Below, piece by piece: positions 9,280 to 16,267 of a stretch of DNA of 31,430 nt. This stretch comes from RBG-16-66-20 sp038040245 (GTDB taxonomy: Bacteria > Pseudomonadota > Gammaproteobacteria > Burkholderiales > SG8-39). Under the pieces are notes generated by a model, which was not told the DNA's origin, ran no database searches, and saw only the letters and a program-made list of their open reading frames with translations. Within the stretch, counting starts at the first letter, position 1. The number at the start of each line of letters is the position of its first letter. The position numbers and the translations under genes were made by a program. The stretch is taken from the NCBI GenBank assembly GCA_038040245.1, contig JBBPIU010000026.1:1-31430 (forward strand), read 5' to 3'.

Positions 9280-9683
9280 TATTTCGCCAGCACGGATGCG
9301 TATTCCTTCACCGCCTGCGGCGCGTCCGGGTCTTCCGCCGCCTCAGCCAGGCGCGCATCGTCCTCCGCCCTGAGCGCGTCCTGCGCTGCCTTGTGCGCCG
9401 CCGCGGCCTCTGCAAGGCGCGCGGCATCCAGCGCCTTGAGCGCGGCCGCGCGCTTCGCTTCGATCTCCAGCGCCCGAAGTTCCTCCGGCGGCGGGGGCGG
9501 CTGGGGCTCGACGACCTCAAACGCTTCGTCGGTGCGCGCGAGGCGCTCGATGAGATCGTCCTCGCGCGGCGCCGGGACGCCTTCGGTAAGCGCGTGGGCA
9601 GCGACAGCGTCCCTGAAGGACCGGATTCGCGCAGCGAGCTCCGCTGTCGTCCCTGGGAAATTCGATTTGGCGATGTTGATCAT
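9279..9683 (-). CDS. Ala/Glu-rich helical protein next to the tail fibre
   Basis: 134 aa, with a good ribosome site (AAAAGGAG, 6 nt before the ATG). The N-terminus (MINIAKSNFPGTTAELAARIRSFRDAV) is polar. A run of five Pro occurs near residue 82, then a long Ala/Glu/Arg/Lys coiled coil to about residue 120. It is encoded directly after the collar-domain fibre and overlaps the next tail gene by 1 nt. A tail-fibre assembly chaperone or a fibre-associated protein would fit the place and the coiled coil, but no family signature is visible. Confidence 0.6.
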   Translation of the reverse strand: MINIAKSNFPGTTAELAARIRSFRDAVAAHALTEGVPAPREDDLIERLARTDEAFEVVEPQPPPPPEELRALEIEAKRAAALKALDAARLAEAAAAHKAAQDALRAEDDARLAEAAEDPDAPQAVKEYASVLAK

Positions 9684-9699
9684 TGCTCGCTCCTTTTCT

Positions 9700-11340
9700 T
9701 TAGATTCTGACCATCTTCGTCACGACCATCGAGGGCTGCAGGTTGTTGTGCGCAGTGCCCGATCCAGCGCTCCCTGTGGCCCCGGTGCCTGATGCGCCCG
9801 TAGCGCCGGTGCCAGAAGCGTCGCTGGTAATGGTGTGGCTGTGGTCAGCGCTACCACCCCCGGTGGTGATGGCGTGATTGTGGTCTCCACTGACCGAAGA
9901 GGTGGCTCCGGTATATCCAATGGCAGTAAACGCTGATCCAGCAACGGTAGAGAAATTCAAGGTTCCGCCAGAGAGATTAGCCACTACAAATGCCTCTGCT
10001 GCTTGAGCGCCGTGCGTATGATTTGCGCTCTGATTTCCGGTTGTGCCATCGTGCGTGTGACCGGCAGACTGTCCGCTGGTTGTTCCGGTGTGCGTGTGCG
10101 ACGGGCCGGTGTGGGTGTGAGACGGGCCTGTATGCGTGTGCGCGGCGAGTTCTGCTGTTGCCAGCGCCACTGTTTCCGCGCCGCCGACATTGCCAACCGC
10201 GTTGCCGAGCGTGCCGGTGCCGGTGCCGCCAGAGCCGACCGCGATGCGTCTGCGCGAATCCGGCACGCCGAAAGTCGTCGAGCCGTCCCCGACGCCCCAA
10301 GTCGTGCCAATTTTCTTGAACAGCGCCGAGTAGGTCGTGCGCGATACGTTCGATCCATCGGCGGCCAGCGCGTATCCCGCAATCGCGGCGCTCCCCGCGT
10401 AATCGAACAGGACCCCAGGTGGAGTGTCCTCGCCGTGCTTGACAATGTCCGTGCCGTTGCCGATGACCCCGGTGGAGCGGCCCTGGTAAATCTCGACGCC
10501 GGTCTGCCCCGCGACCTTCGTAGTAAGAATGTAGTTCCCGGTCGTGCCGTTGATGATCGTCCACTGCCGCTTCAAGTTCGGCAGTTCGATGATTCGGTCG
10601 CCGGTAAGTGCGCCATTGAATTGGATGATCGGCGCCCGTGCTTCCTCGGCGGTCAGTACCGTAGTGCCAGCGCCGCCAGCTACGGATTTGGTGAGCATGC
10701 CGTAGACCTGGATGTTGGAAGGGCGCTTGTCTGTGATTCCAGTGATCGCCGTTGCGCCGGCAACAACCTGCGCCATCGGGATCTTGTCAGCGGAGAACCC
10801 AACGATGTTCGCGCTCACGGCGCCGGCGGGCGTGCGCTCGACGTAGTTTGTCTGCGCGGCCGTCAATACAACGGTGCCATCGGCGATCGCCGTGACAACG
10901 CCATCTACGGCCAAGGTGCCGCCGAAGTAGCCGTAGGTCAGGCCAACCGTGGTCGAGTCCTTGTTGCCGAACATGAAACCCTGGCCAGCGGCCTGGACCT
11001 TGTCCTCGTGATCAGCCAGACCAGCCTTCTCGATCCGCAAGTCAACGCTGTCCCCAGGGTTCCATGCCCGCGCTACCGTCGCATCGTAGCCGCGCACCAG
11101 CGGATAGCCGGCGCTGCCAAGCACATCTACGACTCGTTCCTCGACCTTGATCTTTTCCCGGTTCCCGGCGGCGTCCTCCATCGTAATGATCGAGTGATCG
11201 AGCGCGGATCCAGCGGCGCCCTTACCCGTGAGCACGGGGAAGTTGGCGCCCTTGCCGGCTGCGACCGTGAGCGTGGTGGAAACGGCGGTAATCGCGCCAG
11301 AGAGCGTCGTCAGTGCATTGTCGGAGAACTTGCGTCCCAT
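9700..11340 (-). CDS. tail fibre protein with phage tail-collar domain
   Basis: 546 aa. The N-terminal 130 residues are beta-rich and probably anchor to the virion (RKFSDNALTTLSGAIT; LVRGYDATVARAWNPGD). The collar domain is at about 308-370 (GVLFDYAGSAAIAGY; TWGVGDGSTTFGVPDSRRRIAVGSGG). It is followed by a Gly/Thr/Ser-rich needle with at least five HxH triads (about 401, 408, 415, 428 and 441), and more further on (HNH, HSH). In fibres of the T4 gp12 type, such His pairs bind metal along the trimer axis. It ends in HNNLQPSMVVTKMVRI, the usual collar-protein tail. The probable role is host recognition. It starts 8 nt after the preceding adaptor gene. Confidence 0.85.
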   Translation of the reverse strand: MGRKFSDNALTTLSGAITAVSTTLTVAAGKGANFPVLTGKGAAGSALDHSIITMEDAAGNREKIKVEERVVDVLGSAGYPLVRGYDATVARAWNPGDSVDLRIEKAGLADHEDKVQAAGQGFMFGNKDSTTVGLTYGYFGGTLAVDGVVTAIADGTVVLTAAQTNYVERTPAGAVSANIVGFSADKIPMAQVVAGATAITGITDKRPSNIQVYGMLTKSVAGGAGTTVLTAEEARAPIIQFNGALTGDRIIELPNLKRQWTIINGTTGNYILTTKVAGQTGVEIYQGRSTGVIGNGTDIVKHGEDTPPGVLFDYAGSAAIAGYALAADGSNVSRTTYSALFKKIGTTWGVGDGSTTFGVPDSRRRIAVGSGGTGTGTLGNAVGNVGGAETVALATAELAAHTHTGPSHTHTGPSHTHTGTTSGQSAGHTHDGTTGNQSANHTHGAQAAEAFVVANLSGGTLNFSTVAGSAFTAIGYTGATSSVSGDHNHAITTGGGSADHSHTITSDASGTGATGASGTGATGSAGSGTAHNNLQPSMVVTKMVRI

Positions 11341-11348
11341 CGTCGCCT

Positions 11349-11996
11349 CTAGAGGAACCTGCTGCTTTGGCCCGTGGGCCGGATGCTCGATCGCGTCCAG
11401 CCCTTGGTCGCCTTCATGCGCGCGGCGTCCTTCCCGTTCTCGAAGATCCCGCTGAAGTACGCCGCCTGGCCCGTGTTCGTCCAGGGCTTGTCGGGCATCA
11501 CCATGAGCTTCGAGAGCGCGCCGGCCGCGATCTCGTCAATGAACCGCTCCCACAATTGCGTGTCGAGGCCTGGCGCTGCATTGGTCGGGCGCAGGCAAAC
11601 TCTCATCACCAGGGCGCCGACGAGCGCGGCGGATGGAAACGGCACCAAGCGCACGGATTCAAGCTGATCCTGAATGTAGTAGAGCGGCGTGCCAGTCTCG
11701 AGGGGCCACGCTTTATAGAGGGCGTCGAGCTCGGCTTCGATCTTCGGGTAGATGTTCTTGCCGTCATACCAGGCGCGATCGATCCTGACGATTTTGGTGT
11801 TGGCGGCGGGCACGAACGGATAAGTCGGCTGCGCTGCCACGGCGTCGACCGCAGGATGGTCGTACTTCCAGACGAACGACTCATTGCAGAACTCGATCGC
11901 CGCCTCGACGATCTTGTTCTGTGCCATCGGCACCGCGCAGCCCTTCACGTATGGCAACACGTTGTCGAAGAACGTCGACCAATTGGAAGTTGCCAC
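11349..11996 (-). CDS. phage head-tail adaptor / tail tube-type protein
   Basis: 215 aa. An amphipathic N-terminus (FFDNVLPYVKGCAVPMAQNKIVEAAIEFCNES) is typical of podovirus connector proteins that sit below the portal. A beta-rich middle follows (QPTYPFVPAANTKIVRIDRAWYDGKNIYPK; YIQDQLESVRLVPFPS), then a helical C-terminus (FIDEIAAGALSKLMVMPDKPWTNTGQAAYFSGIF). The start ATG shares one base with the stop of the 120-aa gene. The order capsid, adaptor, adaptor, fibre supports a connector role. No exact family name can be given from sequence alone. Confidence 0.65.
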   Translation of the reverse strand: MATSNWSTFFDNVLPYVKGCAVPMAQNKIVEAAIEFCNESFVWKYDHPAVDAVAAQPTYPFVPAANTKIVRIDRAWYDGKNIYPKIEAELDALYKAWPLETGTPLYYIQDQLESVRLVPFPSAALVGALVMRVCLRPTNAAPGLDTQLWERFIDEIAAGALSKLMVMPDKPWTNTGQAAYFSGIFENGKDAARMKATKGWTRSSIRPTGQSSRFL

Positions 11997-12358
11997 TACC
12001 GGCGCTCCCCGCGATTCATTCCTGAGATCACCATGAAGGCTTGGGCCCGCTGGTCCACCGTGTACTCGTCGTCAAGGGATTCAGCGCGCGCTACCACCCA
12101 ATCCACCATCGAGGGGATGATGAAATCAGGCACCGGAACTGCGGTTGCGAGCGCCAGGGCGCCGTCTGCCGGCAGCGCGGAGTAGCTGCCGAGGAACAGG
12201 TCGGGCCGGTTTGCGAAGAGCGCCTGGACGCCATCGTTCACGAACTGCCGAAGACTCGGCTGTGTCGGGTCGGTAATGTCGTCGGGGTAACGGTCCTTGG
12301 CAGCGTCCTTGAGAAACGCCCGCGCACGGTCGCAAACCTGTTGGACCGTGACAGCCAT
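11996..12358 (-). CDS. small phage adaptor-type protein (DUF6682-like)
   Basis: 120 aa. The pattern VQQVCDRARAFLKDAAKDRYPDDITDPTQPSLRQFVNDGVQALFANRPDLF followed by PDFIIPSMVDWVVARAESLDDEYTVDQRAQAF matches a family I recognise from podovirus head-tail junction regions, usually named DUF6682. It is mostly helical with no catalytic motif. It is translationally coupled to the 215-aa adaptor by a 1-nt overlap. A gatekeeper or connector role is likely from family context. Confidence 0.65.
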   Translation of the reverse strand: MAVTVQQVCDRARAFLKDAAKDRYPDDITDPTQPSLRQFVNDGVQALFANRPDLFLGSYSALPADGALALATAVPVPDFIIPSMVDWVVARAESLDDEYTVDQRAQAFMVISGMNRGERR

Positions 12359-12380
12359 TGGCTATCCGGGGACTTGCTTT

Positions 12381-12869
12381 TTACCGACGAGGCCTGCCGC
12401 GCTCGCGTTCCGGGCGGCTGGTTGTTCTCTCTTCCCTGAGATCGCTGGTAGCGACCCATGTCACCGTACCGTCCGTCGTGCGGCCGTTGTGTTCCTGGTT
12501 GAACTGCGGCTGTACTGCGCCGGATGTGCCGCCGGTCGAGACTGTTTGCCGCATGCCGTTCGCGGCCACGAGGAAGTCCTCGGCCTCGTATGCCGTATTC
12601 GGCTGCCACGGACCACGATTCGCGTTGCCGTCGCTGGAGAGGTTCAGCTTGGCCAAGGTCGTCGGGTGCATCTCGTACCCCTCGGGGATGGCGAGAAGCG
12701 CCTGCGCATCCTCGGCACGCTGCACGTCGCAGACGTGGTCGCCATCCTCATCGAGCGTGAACGTGTACTTGCGCTCGCGGTCCTTGCCGAACTCGACCAC
12801 GAAAGACGTGACAGGTTCCGGAGGGTTGATCCCGGGCTTGTTGCGTTCGAGCTTGCTTCTGATCAGCAT
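12381..12869 (-). CDS. virion protein with carbohydrate-binding-like module (copy 2)
   Basis: 162 aa, strong ribosome site (AAGGAG, 5 nt before ATG). Residues 1-80 are a small beta-rich domain (TSFVVEFGKDRERKYTFTLDEDGDHVCDV; AQALLAIPEGYEMH). Residues 86-139 are a module with conserved W-P-N-T-A-Y, D-F, N-G, S-G-A-V-P-Q-F and T-D-G-T-x-x-W positions. The same module ends the preceding 223-aa protein. It resembles the aromatic-rich CBM5/12-like binding modules frequent in phage surface proteins. The C-terminus is an Arg/Glu tail. It may decorate the head or bind cell-surface sugars; both are inferences. Confidence 0.65.
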   Translation of the reverse strand: MLIRSKLERNKPGINPPEPVTSFVVEFGKDRERKYTFTLDEDGDHVCDVQRAEDAQALLAIPEGYEMHPTTLAKLNLSSDGNANRGPWQPNTAYEAEDFLVAANGMRQTVSTGGTSGAVQPQFNQEHNGRTTDGTVTWVATSDLREERTTSRPERERGRPRR

Positions 12870-12933
12870 GACGACTCCTTGAAAACGCGCCCGAGGCGCC
12901 GTAGTTGAAACCCTCTTTGTGACCCGGCCTCGC

Positions 12934-13605
12934 TTACGAGCCGAAGTTCGCCGAGCGCGTGACGACCGTCAGGCCGATCACCGGATCGGCGGTCGTCCAG
13001 ACCGCCGTGCCATCCGCCGTGGTGTTGTTGTAGGCCGCGTTGAACTGCGGCTTGACCGCGCCCGATACGCCGGTCGTGGTGCATTTCTGCCGCACGCCGT
13101 TCGGCAACGTGAAGAAGTCGTTGGCGGTGTATGCCGTGTTCGGCATCCACAGACCGCGGTTGACGTTCAGGTTCGTCAGTGCGGCCACGGTGGTCGCCGC
13201 CGCAGCGACGACCTTGATCCCGATGAGCCGGCGCAAGGCAGACATCGCCTGCAGGCGGAAGGCGTGCAACGTGGTCGGCCGCACAGCGCCGCCGGCTTGC
13301 GCCACGGTCGAGGCCACGATCCACAAGGCGCCGCCCGAGGCCACCGTATCAAGATCGGTCTTCGCCGCGTTCAGGATGCCGACCGACAAGGTAATGGCCG
13401 GGGCGCCGTTGGTGTCCAGGTCGTCGGAGTCGAGGATCAGATCCACGATCACATGATCTTCGAGCAGCGGCCCCATCTCGATGATGTCGTTGATCGCCAG
13501 GGCGACCGAATTGACGAACTCGATTCGCTGCGGGAGCGCCTCGGACTGGCTCGCGTTCAGCGCGGTCTTGGTGCCCTTGGCGAGATCGGTGCGGTACAGG
13601 GTCAT
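12934..13605 (-). CDS. virion protein following the capsid, with carbohydrate-binding-like module (copy 1)
   Basis: 223 aa, ribosome site GGAG 8 nt before ATG, 36 nt after the capsid gene. Residues 1-110 are beta-rich (PQRIEFVNSVALAINDIIEMGPLLEDH; VIVDLILDSDDLDTNGAPAITLSVGILNA), as in small head or decoration proteins that follow major capsid genes in many podoviruses. Residues 151-204 are the module with W-P-N-T-A-Y, D-F, N-G, S-G-A-V-P-Q-F and T-A-D-G-T-x-x-W also present in the next gene. A head decoration protein displaying a sugar-binding module is the likeliest reading. It is not proven that the N-terminal part assembles on capsids. Confidence 0.65.
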   Translation of the reverse strand: MTLYRTDLAKGTKTALNASQSEALPQRIEFVNSVALAINDIIEMGPLLEDHVIVDLILDSDDLDTNGAPAITLSVGILNAAKTDLDTVASGGALWIVASTVAQAGGAVRPTTLHAFRLQAMSALRRLIGIKVVAAAATTVAALTNLNVNRGLWMPNTAYTANDFFTLPNGVRQKCTTTGVSGAVKPQFNAAYNNTTADGTAVWTTADPVIGLTVVTRSANFGS

Positions 13606-13641
13606 GGTTGCTTCTCCAGATGAAAGAGTGGATCGCTACGC

Positions 13642-14757
13642 TTACGCCGGGTCGATCGCGTAGGTGTCGAGGGCAACAACGCCGAAGTCCATCGACGTGC
13701 CGTCGATCGTGAAACTGGTTTTCTTGACCCCGCAGATCGTGCTGGTCGTGATGACCGCCTGGTTGCCGTTGTCCCGGCTCTCTTCGTGCCAGTCGAAGCG
13801 CAGCCCAGTGCCAGGCGAACCGAACGCAACCACGCCCGCTTGGCGCCCCATGAAGAGTGCGCGCGCTGCCGGCAGGTTCGCGCCGGCGCCGTAGTCGCTG
13901 AACCGGATCACCGCGCGATGGCTGTGCAGCACCACGTTGTCGTGGAAGCCCATGCCGCCCATGAAGATCGGGCTCTTGTTCCCCACCGCGGTTGCCAGGG
14001 CTTTTTGCACGTCGAGCCATTGGCCGACGCTGGTGGTGGTGCGCAGGGAATGCGCCTGGAACGGGTGCATCACGATCACGTAGCGTTCCTCGCCCTCGAT
14101 CTTGATCGGCTGGATAGCCGGAACTCCGGACGTGCCGCCGCCCATCGTGGATGCCCGCGTCACCGCGCGCTCGATCAGCGTCAGCGACATCACGCCGGCG
14201 GCCGTGAGGGTCGCCTTGGTCGTGCCGTCGCCGAACATCTGGTGGTTCGCATCCGGCGCAACGAATCCGTTGTTCGCAAAGCCCGGATAGTTCGTCGGGT
14301 AGATGAAGTCGGTGTTGACCCCTCGCGCGCCGGAGAGGTACATGAAGATCAGTTCGTCGAAAATCCGCGCCCACCACTCGGACTGACGCACCCGCGCGAT
14401 CTTGCGCAGATCGTGGATCGTGCGCTTGCGAGTCATGCGCCCGCCGGTGTTCACACCGCCGCGCATCTGGTCGATGTAGACCGAGTCCGTGTAGAACTTC
14501 AGGTCTTCTTCTTTTCCTTCGAGGGTGGCATCCCCCTCGATCGGCTGCATCTTCAACTGCATGCAAAGGTCGTAGCTGATCTGTTCGCCCGCGTCGTTCT
14601 CCAGGTGCGGGAGCGTCTGCAGGGGGGTCTGCGCTTCGACGCCGACGCCCATGAACTTGCGGTTGAAGTAGGACTCGCGGCCCACGTCCACGGCGAGGAA
14701 GGCCGAGTACCGCTTGACGGCTTTCGGGTCGTTCAGACCAATGATCGTCTTGGACAT
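13642..14757 (-). CDS. major capsid protein, N4-gp56 family
   Basis: 371 aa. The start is placed at MSKTIIGLNDPKAV because an excellent ribosome site (CAAGGAG, 6 nt before ATG) precedes it; the frame is open 22 codons further upstream but this would erase the leader. The N-terminal segment DPKAVKRYSAFLAVDVGRESYFNRKFMGVG, then DLCMQLKMQPIEGD and MRGGVNTGGRMTRKRT, are characteristic of the HK97-fold N4-gp56 (DUF4043) capsid family. The length is close to the family norm. It follows scaffold and portal genes, as expected. It forms the icosahedral head. Confidence 0.9.
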   Translation of the reverse strand: MSKTIIGLNDPKAVKRYSAFLAVDVGRESYFNRKFMGVGVEAQTPLQTLPHLENDAGEQISYDLCMQLKMQPIEGDATLEGKEEDLKFYTDSVYIDQMRGGVNTGGRMTRKRTIHDLRKIARVRQSEWWARIFDELIFMYLSGARGVNTDFIYPTNYPGFANNGFVAPDANHQMFGDGTTKATLTAAGVMSLTLIERAVTRASTMGGGTSGVPAIQPIKIEGEERYVIVMHPFQAHSLRTTTSVGQWLDVQKALATAVGNKSPIFMGGMGFHDNVVLHSHRAVIRFSDYGAGANLPAARALFMGRQAGVVAFGSPGTGLRFDWHEESRDNGNQAVITTSTICGVKKTSFTIDGTSMDFGVVALDTYAIDPA

Positions 14758-14870
14758 CTGATGCTCCTTGAAAAGTTGTTCTTTCCAAGGCGCACCTAAT
14801 GCGCGCCGGTAGCAGGACTTCACTCATCCCGCTTGGCATTGCTTCAGTGCCCATCATCGGGCACACAAAA
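14758..14870 (-). promoter_or_regulatory. structured leader of the capsid gene with GGA motifs
   Basis: This 113-nt untranslated stretch separates the csrA-like gene from the capsid start, an unusually long gap for this operon. On the minus strand it has a perfect hairpin GTGCCC-GATGAT-GGGCAC (14847-14864), a second stem GGCGC/GCGCC (14789-14807), a GGGATGAG motif (around 14823-14830) and the AAGGAG ribosome site. GGA motifs, one at the ribosome site, are what CsrA proteins bind. Regulation by the neighbouring CsrA-like protein is a hypothesis. Confidence 0.45.
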
Positions 14871-15071
14871 CTAACCTGTCAAACCTCGCTTGGCCTGTTC
14901 CGCCCCGGCCTTGGCTTTCTTGCCCTTCACGAAATCAATCCCCTCCGCGACGATGAACGCGAGGCGCGCCCGCTGACCGCTCTTCTCCAGCAGGGTAACG
15001 AGGACTTTCCCGCCGTCGATGGCGAGCGATTCCCCGACCCTCAAATCAAAGGAAATGGAGCGGTCAGCCAT
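14871..15071 (-). CDS. CsrA-like small RNA-binding protein candidate
   Basis: 66 aa. Residues 6-40 line up with CsrA/RsmA without gaps beyond one residue: SISFDLRVGESLAIDGGKVLVTLLEKSGQRARLAF against the CsrA core, keeping R-V-G-E-S/T-L-x-I, then V-x-V-T-x-L, then G-x-x-x-R-[IL]. Arg11 would match the conserved Arg of strand 1. The region around CsrA Arg44 (HREE) is replaced by DFVKGKK, and the C-terminus is a short basic, Ala-rich tail, so RNA contacts must differ. In bacteria CsrA binds GGA motifs in mRNA leaders and controls translation. It sits 10 nt after the scaffold gene and before a long structured capsid leader. The fold call is fairly good; function is inferred. It could instead be a minor head protein. 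Confidence 0.6.
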   Translation of the reverse strand: MADRSISFDLRVGESLAIDGGKVLVTLLEKSGQRARLAFIVAEGIDFVKGKKAKAGAEQAKRGLTG

Positions 15072-15081
15072 GCGCCAATGC

Positions 15082-16242
15082 TCACCGGGCCGCTAGATAG
15101 CGGTCGGCTTTTTCCTTCGGCAATCTCGCCAGCGCGTTCTCGAGATCCATGCCTTCGAGTGCGTCCAGCGATGCGAATTCGTCGCCACCGGCATCGGCAT
15201 CTGCACCAGCCGCCGGCAACCCGCCCAGGTCTTTCGGCAGACCCGCGCGCGCTGGACGACGCAATGCCGCCTCCGCTGCTGCTTTCTTCTTCGCTTCGGC
15301 ATCGGCCTTGGCTTTCGCCTCCGCCGCGGCTTTCTGCGCCGCGTCGTCGCCACCGGCCGCTTTCTTGCCGATGCCAAGTTCCGCCTTCACCTGGCGATGT
15401 GCTTCTTCGAGGAACCAGGTCGAATCCTTGTCGGCGTTCTCCTTCATGTTCGCCAGTTCCTTCACGCGCGTATCCAGCGCCGACAGGAGCAACGTGCTGC
15501 CCACGTAGTTGATGCCATCGTCCTTGGCGATGCGCCGGTAGAAGCGGTTGATCTCCCACGTCCACCGCTGCTCCGCGGTCTGAACCTGCATCTCGCTGGC
15601 GATGTCGGCCTTTTGCTTCGCCGCGTCGAGCTCGCGCCGGTCCTTTTCAACCGCAGATCGCTCGGCGTTGTACTCATCGAGCGTCATGTCGCCGGCCTTG
15701 AACTTGTCGGAGGCCTCGGTTACGCGCGTATCGAACGCGACGACCTTCTTCTCGTAGTCCTCGACCGGCGGGGCGACGTAGGTTGACACGAACGGATCGT
15801 CGTCATCGGTCCCGGCCGCCGCCGCAGCTTTATCGTCAGCCGCTTTCCTCTCCGCTGCGGCCTTGGCTTCCTCCGCCGCCTTGTTGGACGCGGCCAATGC
15901 CGTGGCGGAGGCCTCTGCCGCTTCCCTGGCGACACGCGCAGCCTCGGCCTTGTCTTCGTTCTTTGCGTCGGCCTTGGCATCGGCTTCCGCTTTCTCGGCT
16001 GCTGCTTTGAGCGCGGCGTCCTTCTCGATCGTCGCCTTCGCCGCTGCCGCTTGTTCCGCAGCAACGCGCGCTACTTCAGCAGCGTCGTCATCACCGCCAG
16101 CGGCCGCCCCCAGGTCGGCAGTTGCGCCGGCCTCGTCCGTGCCATCGTCGTCTGCGGCGAGCGCATCCCGTTCTTCCAGCGAAAGACCAGCCAGCTCCGC
16201 CTCGTTTGCATCGGCGCCGGCGGCATTGTTCCTGGTGTTCAT
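15082..16242 (-). CDS. capsid scaffolding protein
   Basis: 386 aa. The start is set at MNTRNNAAGADANEAE, with AAGGAG 7 nt before the ATG; the upstream open reading is a shadow of the portal gene's end. The composition is extreme: long runs of Ala, Glu, Lys and Asp forming coiled coils (about 60-165 and 290-330), no enzyme motif, and a conserved-looking C-terminus (DALEGMDLENALARLPKEKADRYLAAR). Scaffold proteins are acidic-basic coiled coils with a helical C-terminus that binds the capsid. The gene lies between portal and capsid, the usual place. Confidence 0.75.
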   Translation of the reverse strand: MNTRNNAAGADANEAELAGLSLEERDALAADDDGTDEAGATADLGAAAGGDDDAAEVARVAAEQAAAAKATIEKDAALKAAAEKAEADAKADAKNEDKAEAARVAREAAEASATALAASNKAAEEAKAAAERKAADDKAAAAAGTDDDDPFVSTYVAPPVEDYEKKVVAFDTRVTEASDKFKAGDMTLDEYNAERSAVEKDRRELDAAKQKADIASEMQVQTAEQRWTWEINRFYRRIAKDDGINYVGSTLLLSALDTRVKELANMKENADKDSTWFLEEAHRQVKAELGIGKKAAGGDDAAQKAAAEAKAKADAEAKKKAAAEAALRRPARAGLPKDLGGLPAAGADADAGGDEFASLDALEGMDLENALARLPKEKADRYLAAR

Positions 16243-16267
16243 GAGCAATCTCCTTGAGTTGATCCGG

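Noticed and set aside
9700..12869. Diversity-generating retroelement, as in BPP-1, acting on the tail fibre
   Set aside because: No reverse transcriptase gene and no template/variable repeat pair is visible in the window.
13349..14866. Minus-strand 505-codon frame overlapping the capsid gene
   Set aside because: Product is Arg/Pro/Gly-rich low-complexity in the wrong frame of a clear N4-gp56 capsid gene.
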